A DNA stretch of 64,000 nt from Periconia sp. R9002 (GCA_023627715.1 JAMAHW010000004.1:62001-126000); one strand, 5' to 3'. Positions 43,844 to 54,662 are shown, counted from the first letter of the stretch. The notes: a model not told the origin generated them from the sequence alone. A program made the numbers and translations.

Positions 43844-45433
43844 CTATCCTCCCTCACCAACGTAGCCGAGACTCTCTGCCCCTTCTCTTTCTCCACATCC
43901 ACCTCCCTCATCACCACCCTCCACCACCGTCCCAATACCCCCACCCCCGCTCTCCACATCCACATTACGCACTCCACTCAACGTGAGAACCCCCAACGTG
44001 CTCCTCCCCAAACTCCCAAACGGATCAAACCACCTCGCGGCGCGGCGTGCGGATGCTGAGAAGAAGGCTTGCGGCGGTGGGGTCGTGACGTCGCAGGCTG
44101 AGTCCTCAAAGATGGTTGGGCATTCTGTTCGTCGGGCGAAGCGCTCAATGGTGGATGCACCTGCTGATGTCGAGCGGAGAATGTAACTTGCGAAGCGTCG
44201 CTGTTTGTACCTGGGTTGGAGCGATTGGAACATGTAGTTGTTGCGGCGTTGATCGCTTGGACGGCGCTGTTGGGCGCCTGCGCTGGGTGTGCGGTGCCAG
44301 AAGGACTTGCGGAACACTGGATGGGGGGTTAGTATGTTATGTAATGTTTCACTGGGGAGATAAGGTTGCGGAGGGATGATACTACGAAGCGACGGGGAGA
44401 TAAGAAAAAAAAAAACGCATGAGATTTGGAGAAAGGGTGACTTACTAGGACGAAGTGCTGCTGTATTCACAGCAACTAAAGCAATAGATAACTCCCGAGT
44501 TCCCCATCGTGCAATAACGCTCACTGTCACGCCAGGGACAACGGTCAACGCAACCCGCGTAATACACGCAGCCATAACAAAGATGCCAGACGCGAGAAGT
44601 ACGAATACGCCTATCCGTCTGTTCAGTGGAATCCGCAGCGTCCACAAAATCGGAACAGGAATGGCCAAAAGGAGCAGGTCGGTCGTAGCGTTGAGACAGC
44701 TGAGAAGAATGAAGAATGTGGGCGAGGCCGTGCAGACTTCTGGAGGTTGCGGTTGGACGACCCATCTTCGACTATATGGCAAACACATTAAGCTGAGCAT
44801 CCTATATTGCGGGTACGAAGTTAGCTAAATGTAACTAAGGTGGTTACAGTACATGATCAGTGTCTCAATACGCCACGCCACGTGGTGTCTCGATAACAAA
44901 CGACTCTGTACCTGGAGTTCAACATACAGGTTCGTCGCTGTCCACCCTCCAACACACAGGAAAATCGTGAAATAGAGGAGTCTTTTCTGCCATCGTTCGC
45001 TAGCCAGACGCCGGTAAAGTATGATGACGATCGCTTTGAGGCTGAATACCATGGTGATGCTTCATATTTGTCAGACTCTCTATAGCAGAATGCTTGATAG
45101 CAAATCCTCTGTCGTGTATACTAACTATGCGTACAACGTTATGATATAGAACTTGGTGCCCCACGACACGCCCTTGACCTCGCTCGGCGTCAGAGCCCAT
45201 ACCTCGTTTGCTTTGTAGTCCATGCTGGTATGTGTGAAGTGAGTGCAGTGTATTCCCGCAATGATGACGGCCCAGCAAAAGAGGGCGATGAAGGCGAATC
45301 CGTCATCTATCCGCAATCCATACAAGCCCACCACACGTAAACGGACGGCGAATCGCATCACCACCCAGAGGGAACCGACGGCGAATAGGCTCCATATTTC
45401 TGGTAGAAATCGACTGTCCGGCTTGGGTGCCAT
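43844..45433 (-). CDS. Fungal rhodopsin-like integral membrane protein
   Basis: Exons 45433-45126, 45059-44928, 44801-44446 and 44316-43844 give 422 residues with about seven membrane helices in the N-terminal 270. Family features are RLRVVGLYGLRIDDGFAFIA (the DD after TM2), WGTKFYIITLYAY, CLPYSRRWVVQP, LNATTDLLLLAIPVPILWTL and RWGTRELSIALVAVNTAALR, ending with FRKSFWHR. These define the large Pezizomycotina group of rhodopsin-like (PTH11-related) membrane proteins, some of which may act as receptors; ligand and role are unknown. The cytosolic tail is Ser/Arg-rich, then a Gly-rich low-complexity end. Splice sites were chosen to keep LYAYITMVFSLKA and TATNLMLSLMCLPYS in frame. Confidence 0.87.
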
Positions 45434-45937
45434 TGGGGGTAATACATTCCTGTGTGGAACGGTTGGGTGGGGAAGATGGGAAAGTGGAGCAAGATTGTTA
45501 TGTATGAATAGGCGACGCTTGAGGAGTAATTAGATGGGTTCACATGCTGTATGTATGACAGCCGGAGCTCCCGATGTCGTGCGTTGGGAAGTAGCGAGAA
45601 AGCGAAGCAACTTGTTCGAAGAGGATGGCTATCACCAATCAGAGCTCGTGGAGCACTGGCCTCGAATGGCACTGGGAAGACGATCTGTGGTCGTATTAGA
45701 GTTGAGCCATCAAAAAGGGTCCTGAATAGTCCCCTGGAGCTTTCCATCCGTGTCCTCGGCACGTTAATGAACCTTCTTCAAATTGAGGAGAGCGCCCTAG
45801 CGCGAACGCGTGGCGTTTCGTATCTGAAGTTGTTGAAGACAGATACCAATCAACGTGCCGTTCACAAGATTGCATTTTAGTCCCTTTACAGTAAGATAGG
45901 ATTGTTCGGTATGATCCGAAACTCTGTTGATCGCTAG
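45434..45937. other. Intergenic, nothing recognised
   Basis: Upstream region of the rhodopsin-like gene and 3' side of the MDR relic. No gene supported. Confidence 0.5.
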
Positions 45938-47074
45938 CTACTTTTTGCCTCGCGTTCGTTTCGTGGCCACCACATCGTAGGCCTGTAACCCTCTGATCAG
46001 CCTAGATCGAATGCAGTCATCTGCATAACAAACCTTCAAGACTTGGTTAAACGCAACGCTTCTTTCGGCTGCAGATTCGATTTTGCCACTCGCCATGAGC
46101 TTCATTAATGACTTTATCTTTCTATGGCCTAAACATGATGAACCTGCGTGGCGTCTGAATTCGCAGTTAGAAATTAGCTCAACTCAACAGAGGTAATTCA
46201 CTGGGTGATTAAAGCCTCAGGGCGCCACGCTACGTGATGTCTTCATCAGGAAAACTTACACCCCAAGCCACCGCGGGCAGTACAGGTTGAGGAACCAGTG
46301 AAATAATATTCTGAGTAGCCCGTTCGTGTAATCCCAATGTCCATCTATACGCAGTCATCTTTAAGGAAGGAGGGGTTATGAGTGTAAGATCGGCAATGAC
46401 ATCAAACTTGCGGTGTCCATATTCCTTTGTTAGGTATTAATGCATCGGAGATTCCTTCCTCCGATTGATCGTAGCTAACGCGAAAAAGGAGTCAGAAGAT
46501 CAGTCAAATTCGACCGACCAGAATCTCAGCGTAGATAGCCCATACACTTGAAGGGGCTGTGCAAAGACTACCTATTCTCTTCACTGTATTCATACCAGCT
46601 AGCTCGAGAATCAACATACCGCCAGCCCAAGGTGCTTTACCGTGTCGAGATTCGGCGTAGAATACGTCGCGACAGTTTCCTTTGCACCCACCGTTTTAGC
46701 GACCTGAACGAACGCAGTGCCGCATTGCCCACTGGGCGCGTGAACATTCACACAAAGTCGCTCAGAGTCTGTTTCGAACGACCCAAAAACCTCTGTGCCG
46801 ACCGCAAATTTCGATGACCTTTTGCAATGATGATTTAGCGTAATCTGTACCAGGGACAGATTTTTCGGTGTATAGAAAGAAGGGTATCATTTTTACGGTT
46901 TTGAGATCTGCGAAGCCAATTTCCAATTCCTACATATTCTATCCAAAGAGAACTGCATCTCCTGTTGGAGATTGGGCGTAGGTATCGCGGTTTGGGAAAG
47001 TACTTTTCAATGAGTGCCGGATTAGGAGAAGTCCAAGGTTTCATTGTTGGTAGGAGAGGTGTGTTGTTCGCCAT
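45938..47074 (-). pseudogene. Decayed quinone oxidoreductase (MDR superfamily) gene
   Basis: Fragments on the minus strand line up in the order of a medium-chain dehydrogenase/quinone reductase but in different frames. From 47074: an N-terminal piece (MKPWTSPNPALIEK, WIEYVGIGNW). Near 46865-46835: SVPGTDYA. In a shifted frame at 46830-46610: FAVGTEVFGSFE and a Rossmann piece GTAFVQVAKTVGAKETVATY ending KHLGLA. Near 46405-46260: FDVIADL and a hydrophobic piece. From 46143 to 46034: CLGHRKIKSLMKLMASGKIE and AFNQVLK. After an intron with gtttgt and ttacag, the end at 45982-45938 is AYDVVATKRTRGKK. Frames differ between adjacent pieces, and the NADPH-binding region is internally deleted, so an intact enzyme is unlikely. 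Relatives are NADPH-dependent quinone or enone reductases. A badly mis-modelled multi-exon gene is the alternative. Confidence 0.6.
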
Positions 47075-48281
47075 TCTGTCAAGATATCATAAACACAATG
47101 AATCTGTAATTGCTTCTTTTTTTGGTCTTCGTCACAAAGAGAAGATTTTTTTGTGATGAGGCCATGACAGTGAATGTCACGCATGGCTCTAAGAAAGACG
47201 TTCGTCAGTGAGTGAGGTTTCGGACAAATGATTGGAGTATTCGGTGCCCACTTTCAGATCTGTAGCAGATCATGATTCGTGAGGCTGGTGGACAGGAACA
47301 TTAGTTTGTCAAAGTGTTGGTTAAATCCGGAGTCGATCCGAATTCATGGATTTCTGGCTCGGGTTGGATTAGATCGGTGGATCTCGAAATCCAGATCCCT
47401 GATCAGATCTGATCCGTAACAGTTCCCTTTAAACTGTTATTTTCCGTCTTCATTATCAATGTTTTCTCGCTTTTCCCCTTTGAAAATTGCCTCATGAAAG
47501 TAGATAAAGACGAGTGATACAATGGGATATGATGCTTCGGGCCTTGGTATACTGGAAGAATTGGTAGCAAACAGAGCGAAATCTAAAGGTCTGATTTTAG
47601 ACCCTTCAAAAACATTAGGCGGCCCGAATCGTCACGACCCCACATGTCACCCTCACCTCATCAACATAACAAAAACACGGGGTGGGGGTTTGACTAGATT
47701 TCTGAACCGGACCAATCGATCCGGATGCCTGGCTGTCAACACTGGTTATGGTAAGTGGTTCGGATTTGAGCGTTTATACAGCAATCTAGATTGATCGGAG
47801 TTGACTCCTATGGTACGTCGGCTTTCGAGGTAGTGGTCAGTTTCGCCATTTTAGCTTGGACATAACAGAAACACCTCTCGCAAATGCCGCAAGACATCCG
47901 TTGGGACCTTTTTGGTTGTAGTTCTAGCGCGGAAGGGAAGGACGTGGTCCTGCGTTGGTACATGTCAAAGTAAGAATAGCGCGCACAAGAATGACACGAG
48001 CATGTCTGGAGCAGTGCCAAACGGATCAAACGAACCGAATATCGAATTCCTAAAAACCTAGTACACATCTGGAATCCCTTCTTTGGAATGGGTTCTGTGT
48101 AATACACGGTGGTTAATGAAGTGGGGGTGGGGTCGCCCAGCGTTCTACCGGATAAATTCAATACATGAATACCTAAATGTGCAACATCACCACGAAGAAC
48201 GATGACTTTGCCAGACTCATTATTTCTCGTGAAAATAAACTTATCGAGGATTTCTTCATCCGCAAGTAGGCGACAATTACG
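47075..48281. other. Intergenic with inverted-repeat element
   Basis: Contains the possible 402-base element described separately. Outside it no gene is supported; the last 100 bases form the GH43 leader. Confidence 0.5.
47325..47726. mobile_element. Possible MITE-like inverted-repeat element
   Basis: The left end reads ATCCGGAGTCGATCCGAATT and the right end, reverse-complemented, ATCCGGATCGATTGGTCCGG; the two align over about 20 bases with small gaps. The left third is rich in GATC (seven or so sites between 47333 and 47412) and contains a 7-bp hairpin TAACAGT/ACTGTTA at 47417-47440. No transposase is encoded and I did not find a clear target-site duplication. Confidence 0.3.
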
Positions 48282-49907
48282 ATGCCAAAAGTACTGAATC
48301 CCATCCTCCCTGGGTTCAATGCGGACCCTTCAATCCTTCGGGTTGGCGATGACTACTACATTGCCACCTCGACCTTCGAATGGTTTCCGGGAGTTCAAAT
48401 TCACCATTCCAAAGATCTAGCCAACTGGGAACTTGTCACCAGGCCTTTGACGCGCAAGAGCCAGCTGGATATGCGAGGAAACCCTGACAGCTGCGGTATT
48501 TGGGCACCATGTTTGACGCACGATGGCGAGAAGTTCTGGCTTGTATATACAGATGTGAAGCGCAAGGATGGAGCATTTAAAGATACACCTAATTATATTG
48601 TGACTGCACCGAAGATCGAAGGCCCATGGTCGGACCCCGTATACGTCAACTCATCTGGATTCGACCCCTCATTGTTCCACGATGATGATGGGAAGAAGTG
48701 GTTCGTCAATATGCTCCAGGATCATCGTCGACGTCCAAACTTCTTTGCAGGCATCAGACTACAAGAGTATGACCCAAAGCAGGAGAAACTTGTCGGGCCA
48801 ATGAAGACCATTTTCTATGGGACGGAATTGAATCTCGTGGAAGGTCCCCATCTTTATAAGCGCAACGGCTGGTACTATCTCTTGACTGCGGAAGGAGGTA
48901 CTGGATATGGGCATGCATGCACTCTCGCGCGGTCTCGTGACATATGGGGTCCCTACGATGTGCACCCACAAAACCCCATTCTTTCTTCAAGAGATCATCC
49001 CTTGGCAGCTCTCCAAAGAGCAGGCCACGGCGATATTGTGGACACTCCAGATGGAAAGACATATCTTGTGCACCTGTGCGGGCGCCCAACTACCCAACTC
49101 CGACGCAGTGTGCTCGGTCGGGAATGCAGCATCCAGGAAGCTTACTGGGACAAGGATGACTGGCTTTACGTGAAGAACGGCCCCGTTCCGTCTCTATACG
49201 TCGATCTTCCAGCGGCGCGGGACGACACCAAGTACTGGAGCGAGCAGCGATACACCTTCAACAAATCCGATGGCCTCCACAAGGACTTCCAATGGCTTCG
49301 TACTCCGGAGCCGGAGCGCATTTTTCGGATAACAGATAACAACACATTAGAGCTCAACGGTCGCGAAGGTATCGGAGGCTGGTTTGAGCAAGCTCTCGTT
49401 GCGAGACGTCAAACGCATTTCTCGTACGATGCCGAAACCATCGTGGACTTTAGCCCAGAAGACGAACGCCATATTGCAGGATTGACCGCGTACTACTGTC
49501 GTTTCAACTTCTTCTACCTCGCTGTGTCCGCTGATCCGGATGGCAAGCGCGAGGTTTTGATTATGTCCTCTGAGGCTTCGTACCCGAATGCACACTTCAA
49601 ACTTCCACTTCCCGAACCTGTGTCTATTCCTCAGGAAGGTAAGGTCAGACTGGCGCTTAGCATCCGGGGCAAGGAGTTGCAGTTTTCTTATGCATTGGAA
49701 GGAGAGAAGGATTTGAAAAAGATTGGCCCTGTGTATGACGCGAGTATTGTGTCTGATGAGTGTGGTGGCCACCCCAATGACGGCAGTTTCACAGGCGCTT
49801 TTGTCGGTGTGGCATGTAGCGATTTGAATCGCGGAGAAAAGAAGGCCAACTTTGATTACTTTGTTTACAGGCCAGTCAAGTATAAGACGGATCGATACGA
49901 AGTTTAA
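48282..49907 (+). CDS. GH43 beta-xylosidase / alpha-L-arabinofuranosidase
   Basis: A single intron-free exon encodes 541 residues, the usual length of the two-domain GH43 beta-xylosidases. The five-blade propeller carries the catalytic Asp15 (NADPS), Asp128 in SSGFDPSLFHDDDG and the acid Glu188 in NLVEGPHLYK. The C-terminal beta-sandwich (about 320-541) closes the active site and holds RQTHFSYDAETIVDF and AGLTAYYCRFNFFYLAV. The enzyme would release xylose from the non-reducing end of xylo-oligosaccharides. No signal peptide is present (it starts MPKVLNPILPGFN), so it acts inside the cell on imported oligosaccharides. The family is common in bacteria, and this subgroup occurs as intracellular enzymes in some fungi. 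Neighbouring genes are not sugar-related. Confidence 0.93.
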   Translation: MPKVLNPILPGFNADPSILRVGDDYYIATSTFEWFPGVQIHHSKDLANWELVTRPLTRKSQLDMRGNPDSCGIWAPCLTHDGEKFWLVYTDVKRKDGAFKDTPNYIVTAPKIEGPWSDPVYVNSSGFDPSLFHDDDGKKWFVNMLQDHRRRPNFFAGIRLQEYDPKQEKLVGPMKTIFYGTELNLVEGPHLYKRNGWYYLLTAEGGTGYGHACTLARSRDIWGPYDVHPQNPILSSRDHPLAALQRAGHGDIVDTPDGKTYLVHLCGRPTTQLRRSVLGRECSIQEAYWDKDDWLYVKNGPVPSLYVDLPAARDDTKYWSEQRYTFNKSDGLHKDFQWLRTPEPERIFRITDNNTLELNGREGIGGWFEQALVARRQTHFSYDAETIVDFSPEDERHIAGLTAYYCRFNFFYLAVSADPDGKREVLIMSSEASYPNAHFKLPLPEPVSIPQEGKVRLALSIRGKELQFSYALEGEKDLKKIGPVYDASIVSDECGGHPNDGSFTGAFVGVACSDLNRGEKKANFDYFVYRPVKYKTDRYEV

Positions 49908-50207
49908 GATTGGTTGTTGATGAACGCTTTGTCTGAAGACCTCAAGATAGATGTCATTTCAGCATGTTAAATTTGAGTAGTCATACTTTTGTTTCAAAAC
50001 ATTTGGAAAGTGTCAGCAATAACATTATGTTAATGCTCTTGCGCCAGTTCGTAGTCGTGCCATATTACTCTACTCTAACCCTATGGAACTTATATACACG
50101 TTTTCTGACCCGCCAAATGTCTCGTGATTGTGAAGATGCATCCAAAATGTACAAGAGATCTCCGTTATGACTGTGAAATAGAATAGGAGATTTCAAATAG
50201 CCGAACT
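49908..50207. other. Intergenic between convergent genes
   Basis: 300 bases of 3' flank of GH43 and SDR. Nothing else seen. Confidence 0.5.
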
Positions 50208-51197
50208 TCAATCTGCCTTTGGTTTCAAGGTAGCACCCAGAATGTTCGCCATCATACCATCTGTCATACTAGCAGGCATCAAGTTATACAACAAAATAGA
50301 TTGCACACGATGCCAAAAGTAGGGTTCAACAGAGCGATGCCCATTTCCGGCCCTCGCCAATATAGCCTGAGCCATGGTCTCTGCGGTCGGCGTGAACAGG
50401 CCCGCGTGAAAAGATTGCTCTTTCTGTAGCTGTGTCGTATACGTCGCACCCACAACTGCTTCGAGGACATCAACCTGTGTCGATGATGAGTCGTTGGAGG
50501 ACATAGCCGCCTGCTCTGCAGCAAATGCGCGGCTCCATGTGTGTAGGGCGCCCTTTGAGGAAGAATAGGGGGCGACGTAGGGTTGTCCACGGTGCGATTG
50601 GCTGCCAATTGTCAAGACGAGTGATGGCGTCGGTGATGCGCGCCGCAAGTATGGAAGGAGGGCGTGGGTTAGTTGAAGTGGGAATTGAACATTGAGGGAG
50701 AAAATAGCGTGAATCTCTTTGGGAGTGTAGTCTTCAAAAGGCATAAAGTTTGTCTGCGAAAGAGAAGTTTGTTAGTTTCTATGCAAATAATCTGCCAGTG
50801 GCTGAGTATGGATCTGAATGGATTCACGTACCGAGAGAATGCCTGTTCCGCCGACGTTGTTGATTAATATAGTGAGGCTGATATCGGCCACAGCAGTTGC
50901 AATCCTTTCTATATCTTCGGCAGTGAAGGAAGCTGCGTCTGCGACCACGTGCCTAAATTTCCGCATTGGATGCTCTTTTCGCAGCTGGTCGACCACTCTG
51001 ATCAACGAAGTCTCGTTGCGTGCATGGAGTACCACATTGAAGCCTCGCCCGGCCAATTCGCTACATAAAGCCCGCCCGATTCCACCGCTGGCGCCAGTCA
51101 CAAGTGCCCAGCTGACTTCGCTGTCATCGGTCGGTGTCTTGTTTAGATATTTCGTAACGTTAGAGGGATATAGGTAGTGGATCAACGGGATAGGCAT
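50208..51197 (-). CDS. Short-chain dehydrogenase/reductase (17beta-HSD12/KAR-like)
   Basis: Exons 51197-50832 and 50753-50208 give 303 residues. The Rossmann motif TGASGGIG (34-41), NNVGG (113-117), a serine in IGSQSHRG and the catalytic YSSSK (Tyr185, Lys189) are all present, so an active NADP(H)-dependent oxidoreductase is expected. The overall pattern (VLHARNETSL after the first strand, QPYVAPYSSSKGALHTWSRA) resembles fungal relatives of very-long-chain 3-oxoacyl-CoA reductase and 17beta-hydroxysteroid dehydrogenase type 12. It lacks the long hydrophobic N-terminus of Ifa38, so I do not assign that role. The substrate is unknown. Confidence 0.88.
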
Positions 51198-52212
51198 GGT
51201 GTCAGACTTCTACTTTTGTCCAATTCTGCGATGGGACGGGGGGGGGGGAAAGACGTATGTAATGTAGAAGTACAATCAGAGTCAACCAGATTATGTCTCA
51301 ATCGATGAATGCAGTTGCAGTAGGTTCTGAAGTTTGGATCCCGCGTGCAACGACGGATATTTCTACACGAGCACACGTATATATAATATTTGCCAGTCGT
51401 GCTGTGATGTAGCCGGGCGTCTTCCATTAACTACCTGTTCCAGTAGCATGCTTAGGTGGAGAGTTCAGTCAGCCCGAAGATGCGTTTGTCATCCCGGGAC
51501 CCAAAGAGAATAGGAAAACGAGGTGGACGTGTGTTCGTCATGCATCGCAAAAGGTGAACATTCATTACTAAAAGTCATGCCGCCCATACAATGTGCGAAG
51601 TGTTAGATGGCGACGGGTATACTGTGTGATGATTATGGGCAACTGTATAAGGACAGAAGGGCAAATATTGCGCCGATTCGGGCATTCTATTAGATCCGAA
51701 GATAAGTGATGCTTACCTAAAGGCAATAGTGAGAGGGGTATGTAAGATTGCGCTAAAGACCTAAGAACTATAAGTAAATTACGTGTGAAAACTTGTGGAA
51801 ACATGTAAGAGCACGAAAATTCCACGCTTTTTACACAAATTACCTGTAATTTATCTGCAATCTTTCTGTAAAATATATATTCACGCAAATTCTCGTGTAC
51901 TTCTCGCGTAATTCTCGTGTTTTCACGCGTTTCTATGCGTACTAGAAGTCTAGTTACCTAGGTAAGGCTCTATCTAGTACGTATGAGACACCTTTTGTGT
52001 GGAATCATTAACGGCATAGGATATAGAGGGCTTTTTTTGGGCTGTTGGTCTCAGGAAATGGCGCAGTCACAAAGTCACGCCATAACTGCGACCGGTGCCC
52101 TTTTCCTTCATGCAAAGTTGCTGCGCGAGGGTATATCTGTGCCCGTGTTTCCTTCTTTCATTTGCTTCACTTCATTCACCAACTGTGCGCCTAGCTGGAC
52201 CACGAAGGCGTG
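51198..52212. other. Intergenic with foldback element
   Basis: Includes an 11-G run at 51239-51249, an AT-rich stretch at 51560-51960 and the inverted repeat described separately. No gene supported. Confidence 0.5.
51781..51930. repeat. Imperfect 150-base foldback repeat
   Basis: The ends ACGTGTGAAAAC (51781-51792) and GTTTTCACGCGT (51919-51930) are inverted repeats with 11 of 12 matches. Inside, CACGAAAATTCCACG on the left matches CACGAGAATTTGCGTG on the right arm in inverse orientation, and the centre AATTACCTGTAATT is nearly self-complementary. This is the shape of a small foldback/MITE relic or a palindromic regulatory element. Confidence 0.45.
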
Positions 52213-53058
52213 CTACACATGCTCGACGATCTCGATCTCGATGGCTTCTGTCTTTTCCTGAATGCCACTGAGCCTACAAACAACGTGGAACTTTCGATCC
52301 ACATCTTCGGATGTAGGCGTTGAAGCCGGTCTCTCAATGGCGTTGCTTCGCACCACCTCCTCGTTGTGCCGTACGGCGTACAAGCTGCTTTTTCGACATG
52401 AACTTGCAGCTTGAGTTTCAACACCACGGGTCAGACGGGATGCGATCAAGATTGCCAAGACATGGAGAGCAACAGCAACAGGACGGGTTCAGAGCCTGTG
52501 GGGTCTTGACATTTCGACTTCAGTCTGACAATACCGGATGAGGCGTGAAATGCCTGGGGCTGGTGTCGCATTCCCAGGTAAGATAGCTCGGACCATAGCT
52601 GGAAACCAGATGTGAAGCTTGTCGTGTTTCAGAGGTGTTTGCGGCTCACGGCACCCCCATTCAGTGGGTTCTGGAAATGCCGAACCTGAGAATCAAGGAG
52701 TCAAGCATTGGGATTAAAAGTCGAATAATATTGAAAATACCGATTTCATTTTGGCGGATTTGGATGCGCTTCCATCTGGGGTTAGTGAAATGCGTCCTAA
52801 AGCCGAAAGTTGTTGGATCTCGTCCACCATCGTGATGATCATGTGCAGCACCGCTTGTGAGGATCTAAGAACTCCACTACCATCGTGAACCATTGCAATC
52901 AAGTCTCGAACACCCTGAAGATCTCCGTGCTGCTCTAGCCGCTGTATGTACGTCGTTGTCAATCGTTGTTGCAAGCTCGGACAGGGGGCCCTGGGGTGCG
53001 ACAGATTGGTTTCAGCTTTCCTTGGGCGCAATCTCAGGCCGTCTACCAGCAGCATCAA
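52213..53058 (-). pseudogene. Coding-like debris, possible degraded gene
   Basis: Two minus-strand stretches look like real protein. 53058-52714 includes TYIQRLEQHGDLQGVRDLI and VLRSSQAVLHMIITMVDEIQ, followed by a plausible intron (gtattt … ttctcag). 52458-52213 includes ALHVLAILIASRLTRGVE just upstream and ends EDVDRKFHVVCRLSGIQEKT before a stop. I could not join them into one clean reading frame and do not recognise a family. It may be a relic of a gene or a multi-exon gene whose splicing I have not resolved. Confidence 0.3.
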
Positions 53059-53336
53059 AAGCTCGTCAGGCGCTGCTTCAAGTCGACTTCACCACGAACC
53101 AACACAAGATTCGAATACCTTCTCCAGAGGAGCCGGCTCTACTCGCCTTACTTTTTAATTTTCTTATCCCCTTTAGTCTTTCGGTTCTCTTTGTCCCTTT
53201 GCATTGACGTTGAACGTGTTGCATTGAGACGATCTTTTTATAATTCGGATCTGATACTTGTGTTACGCATCCAAGCAAGCCCACAAATTCAGAAACCAAG
53301 AACGCTTCCTTCCATTCATAAAGCCTACCCAGGGAA

Positions 53337-54662
53337 ATGTGGACAGCAAACCGCGCCAGCCAGCCTCAGCGACCTCAACACTCTGCTAGCATCAGCGTCG
53401 CCTCAGTGCGGTCTACTAGCAGTCGACCTACATCGGTGGCATCCCCTCAACTGAGCCGCCAGGTGTCTCGAGGATACGAATCTGACCAGTCGTCTGACAC
53501 GGCCACTGAGGACGACTTTAACAATAGCATGCCCGCTATGTGGCAAGGCCGGCGACAGGAAAGCGGCTCTGCCGTCAATCGTCTCAGTCAGAAGTTCGGT
53601 GGAGCAACCCCTACCATGCCTGCACCATTGCGGACTTCGCACTCGCAGCTTGATGTTCATGAAATCTCTCCGGATGATGATACCCGCTCGCGTTCCTCGA
53701 CCCTCAACGGCGACGACTTTGAGTTCCCCGAGAAGACACCCAGTGTACTTCCAAAGCAGCAGCAGCAGCAAATCAAGATGGATAACCCTAACCCCACCCA
53801 TGTACCCGGCCCTCTGGAATCCCAACTTGCCGCCTTAATGTCTAAGATTGTCTTCATGGAACGCAAGAACCCCGTGGCTTCCGTCACACCAGAGGACTAC
53901 GAGGACATGTCCGCGCGTCTCAAAGCCCTCGAGGCGGAAAAGAAGCAATGGACAAAACGCCACGAAGCCATCTGGGCGCTGCGTGACGAGGATGTCGAGA
54001 ACAACATCAAGATCCGAGGCATGCTCGCCAAAGCACGCCGCGAGCTTGAAGGAATGACGAAGCTGCGCGACGAAGACCTCCTTAACGTGCAGGTCGTGCG
54101 AATAAAGCTCGCCGACGCCACGAGGCAACTCGACAGACTGCAGCAATCCCAGAGCGGCCGCACCAGCCCCTCCCGCAGGCCCGGCAGTATGTTCATGGAG
54201 AGGAGAGATACTACCGATCTCTTCGCAGTTGCCAAAGCTGCGGCATTGGAACAGCGCGCTCTCGAGCTCGAGAAGCGCAACACAGATCTCTTGTCTCAGA
54301 TCGAGTCACTGAAGGGCGGAGCTAGCATCGATGATCTCAACCGCATGACGGCTCACCAGGCATGGAAGGATACCGTCGAAAAGCTCGAACAGAAGCTCAA
54401 GTCTCGCGACGCCGAAATTCTCAGGTTACGCGGAGGTGGTGCAGTCGTCAGTGCCGGCGGAGCCCCATCCTCAGGCGAGTGGCAGCGCGTGGAAATGCTG
54501 CACGAAGAGCACGGCGCGTACAGGGAGAGGATGGGCGGCAAATTGCAGCAACTTCGCAGCGAGAAGGAGATGCTGCAGAAAGAGTTGCATCACAAGGAAG
54601 ACGAATGCCACAGCCTCGAGGCCAAAATCCAGAGCATGCGGAGGACCATGGGGGTTATGTAG
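53337..54662 (+). CDS. Coiled-coil protein, unknown function
   Basis: A single exon encodes 441 residues. Residues 1-130 are Ser/Gln/Pro-rich and probably disordered, with a QQQQQ run near 140. From about 155 to 290, and again from about 300 to 438, the sequence is heptad-rich (EDMSARLKALEAEKKQWTKR, QRALELEKRNTDLLSQIESL, LQQLRSEKEMLQKELHHKED), so long coiled coils are expected. In between lies a short Arg/Ser/Pro linker. I do not recognise the family; a cytoskeletal, septal or spindle-pole scaffold would fit, but this is only inference. The start follows AAATG in a long leader; no upstream in-frame ATG is near. Confidence 0.8.
   Translation: MWTANRASQPQRPQHSASISVASVRSTSSRPTSVASPQLSRQVSRGYESDQSSDTATEDDFNNSMPAMWQGRRQESGSAVNRLSQKFGGATPTMPAPLRTSHSQLDVHEISPDDDTRSRSSTLNGDDFEFPEKTPSVLPKQQQQQIKMDNPNPTHVPGPLESQLAALMSKIVFMERKNPVASVTPEDYEDMSARLKALEAEKKQWTKRHEAIWALRDEDVENNIKIRGMLAKARRELEGMTKLRDEDLLNVQVVRIKLADATRQLDRLQQSQSGRTSPSRRPGSMFMERRDTTDLFAVAKAAALEQRALELEKRNTDLLSQIESLKGGASIDDLNRMTAHQAWKDTVEKLEQKLKSRDAEILRLRGGGAVVSAGGAPSSGEWQRVEMLHEEHGAYRERMGGKLQQLRSEKEMLQKELHHKEDECHSLEAKIQSMRRTMGVM

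Noticed and set aside
45938..46358. A complete 79-86 residue small gene with three exons on the minus strand.
   Set aside because: Frames can be joined, but the sequence matches the C-terminal end of MDR quinone oxidoreductases, with more pieces upstream, so a decayed larger gene explains it better.
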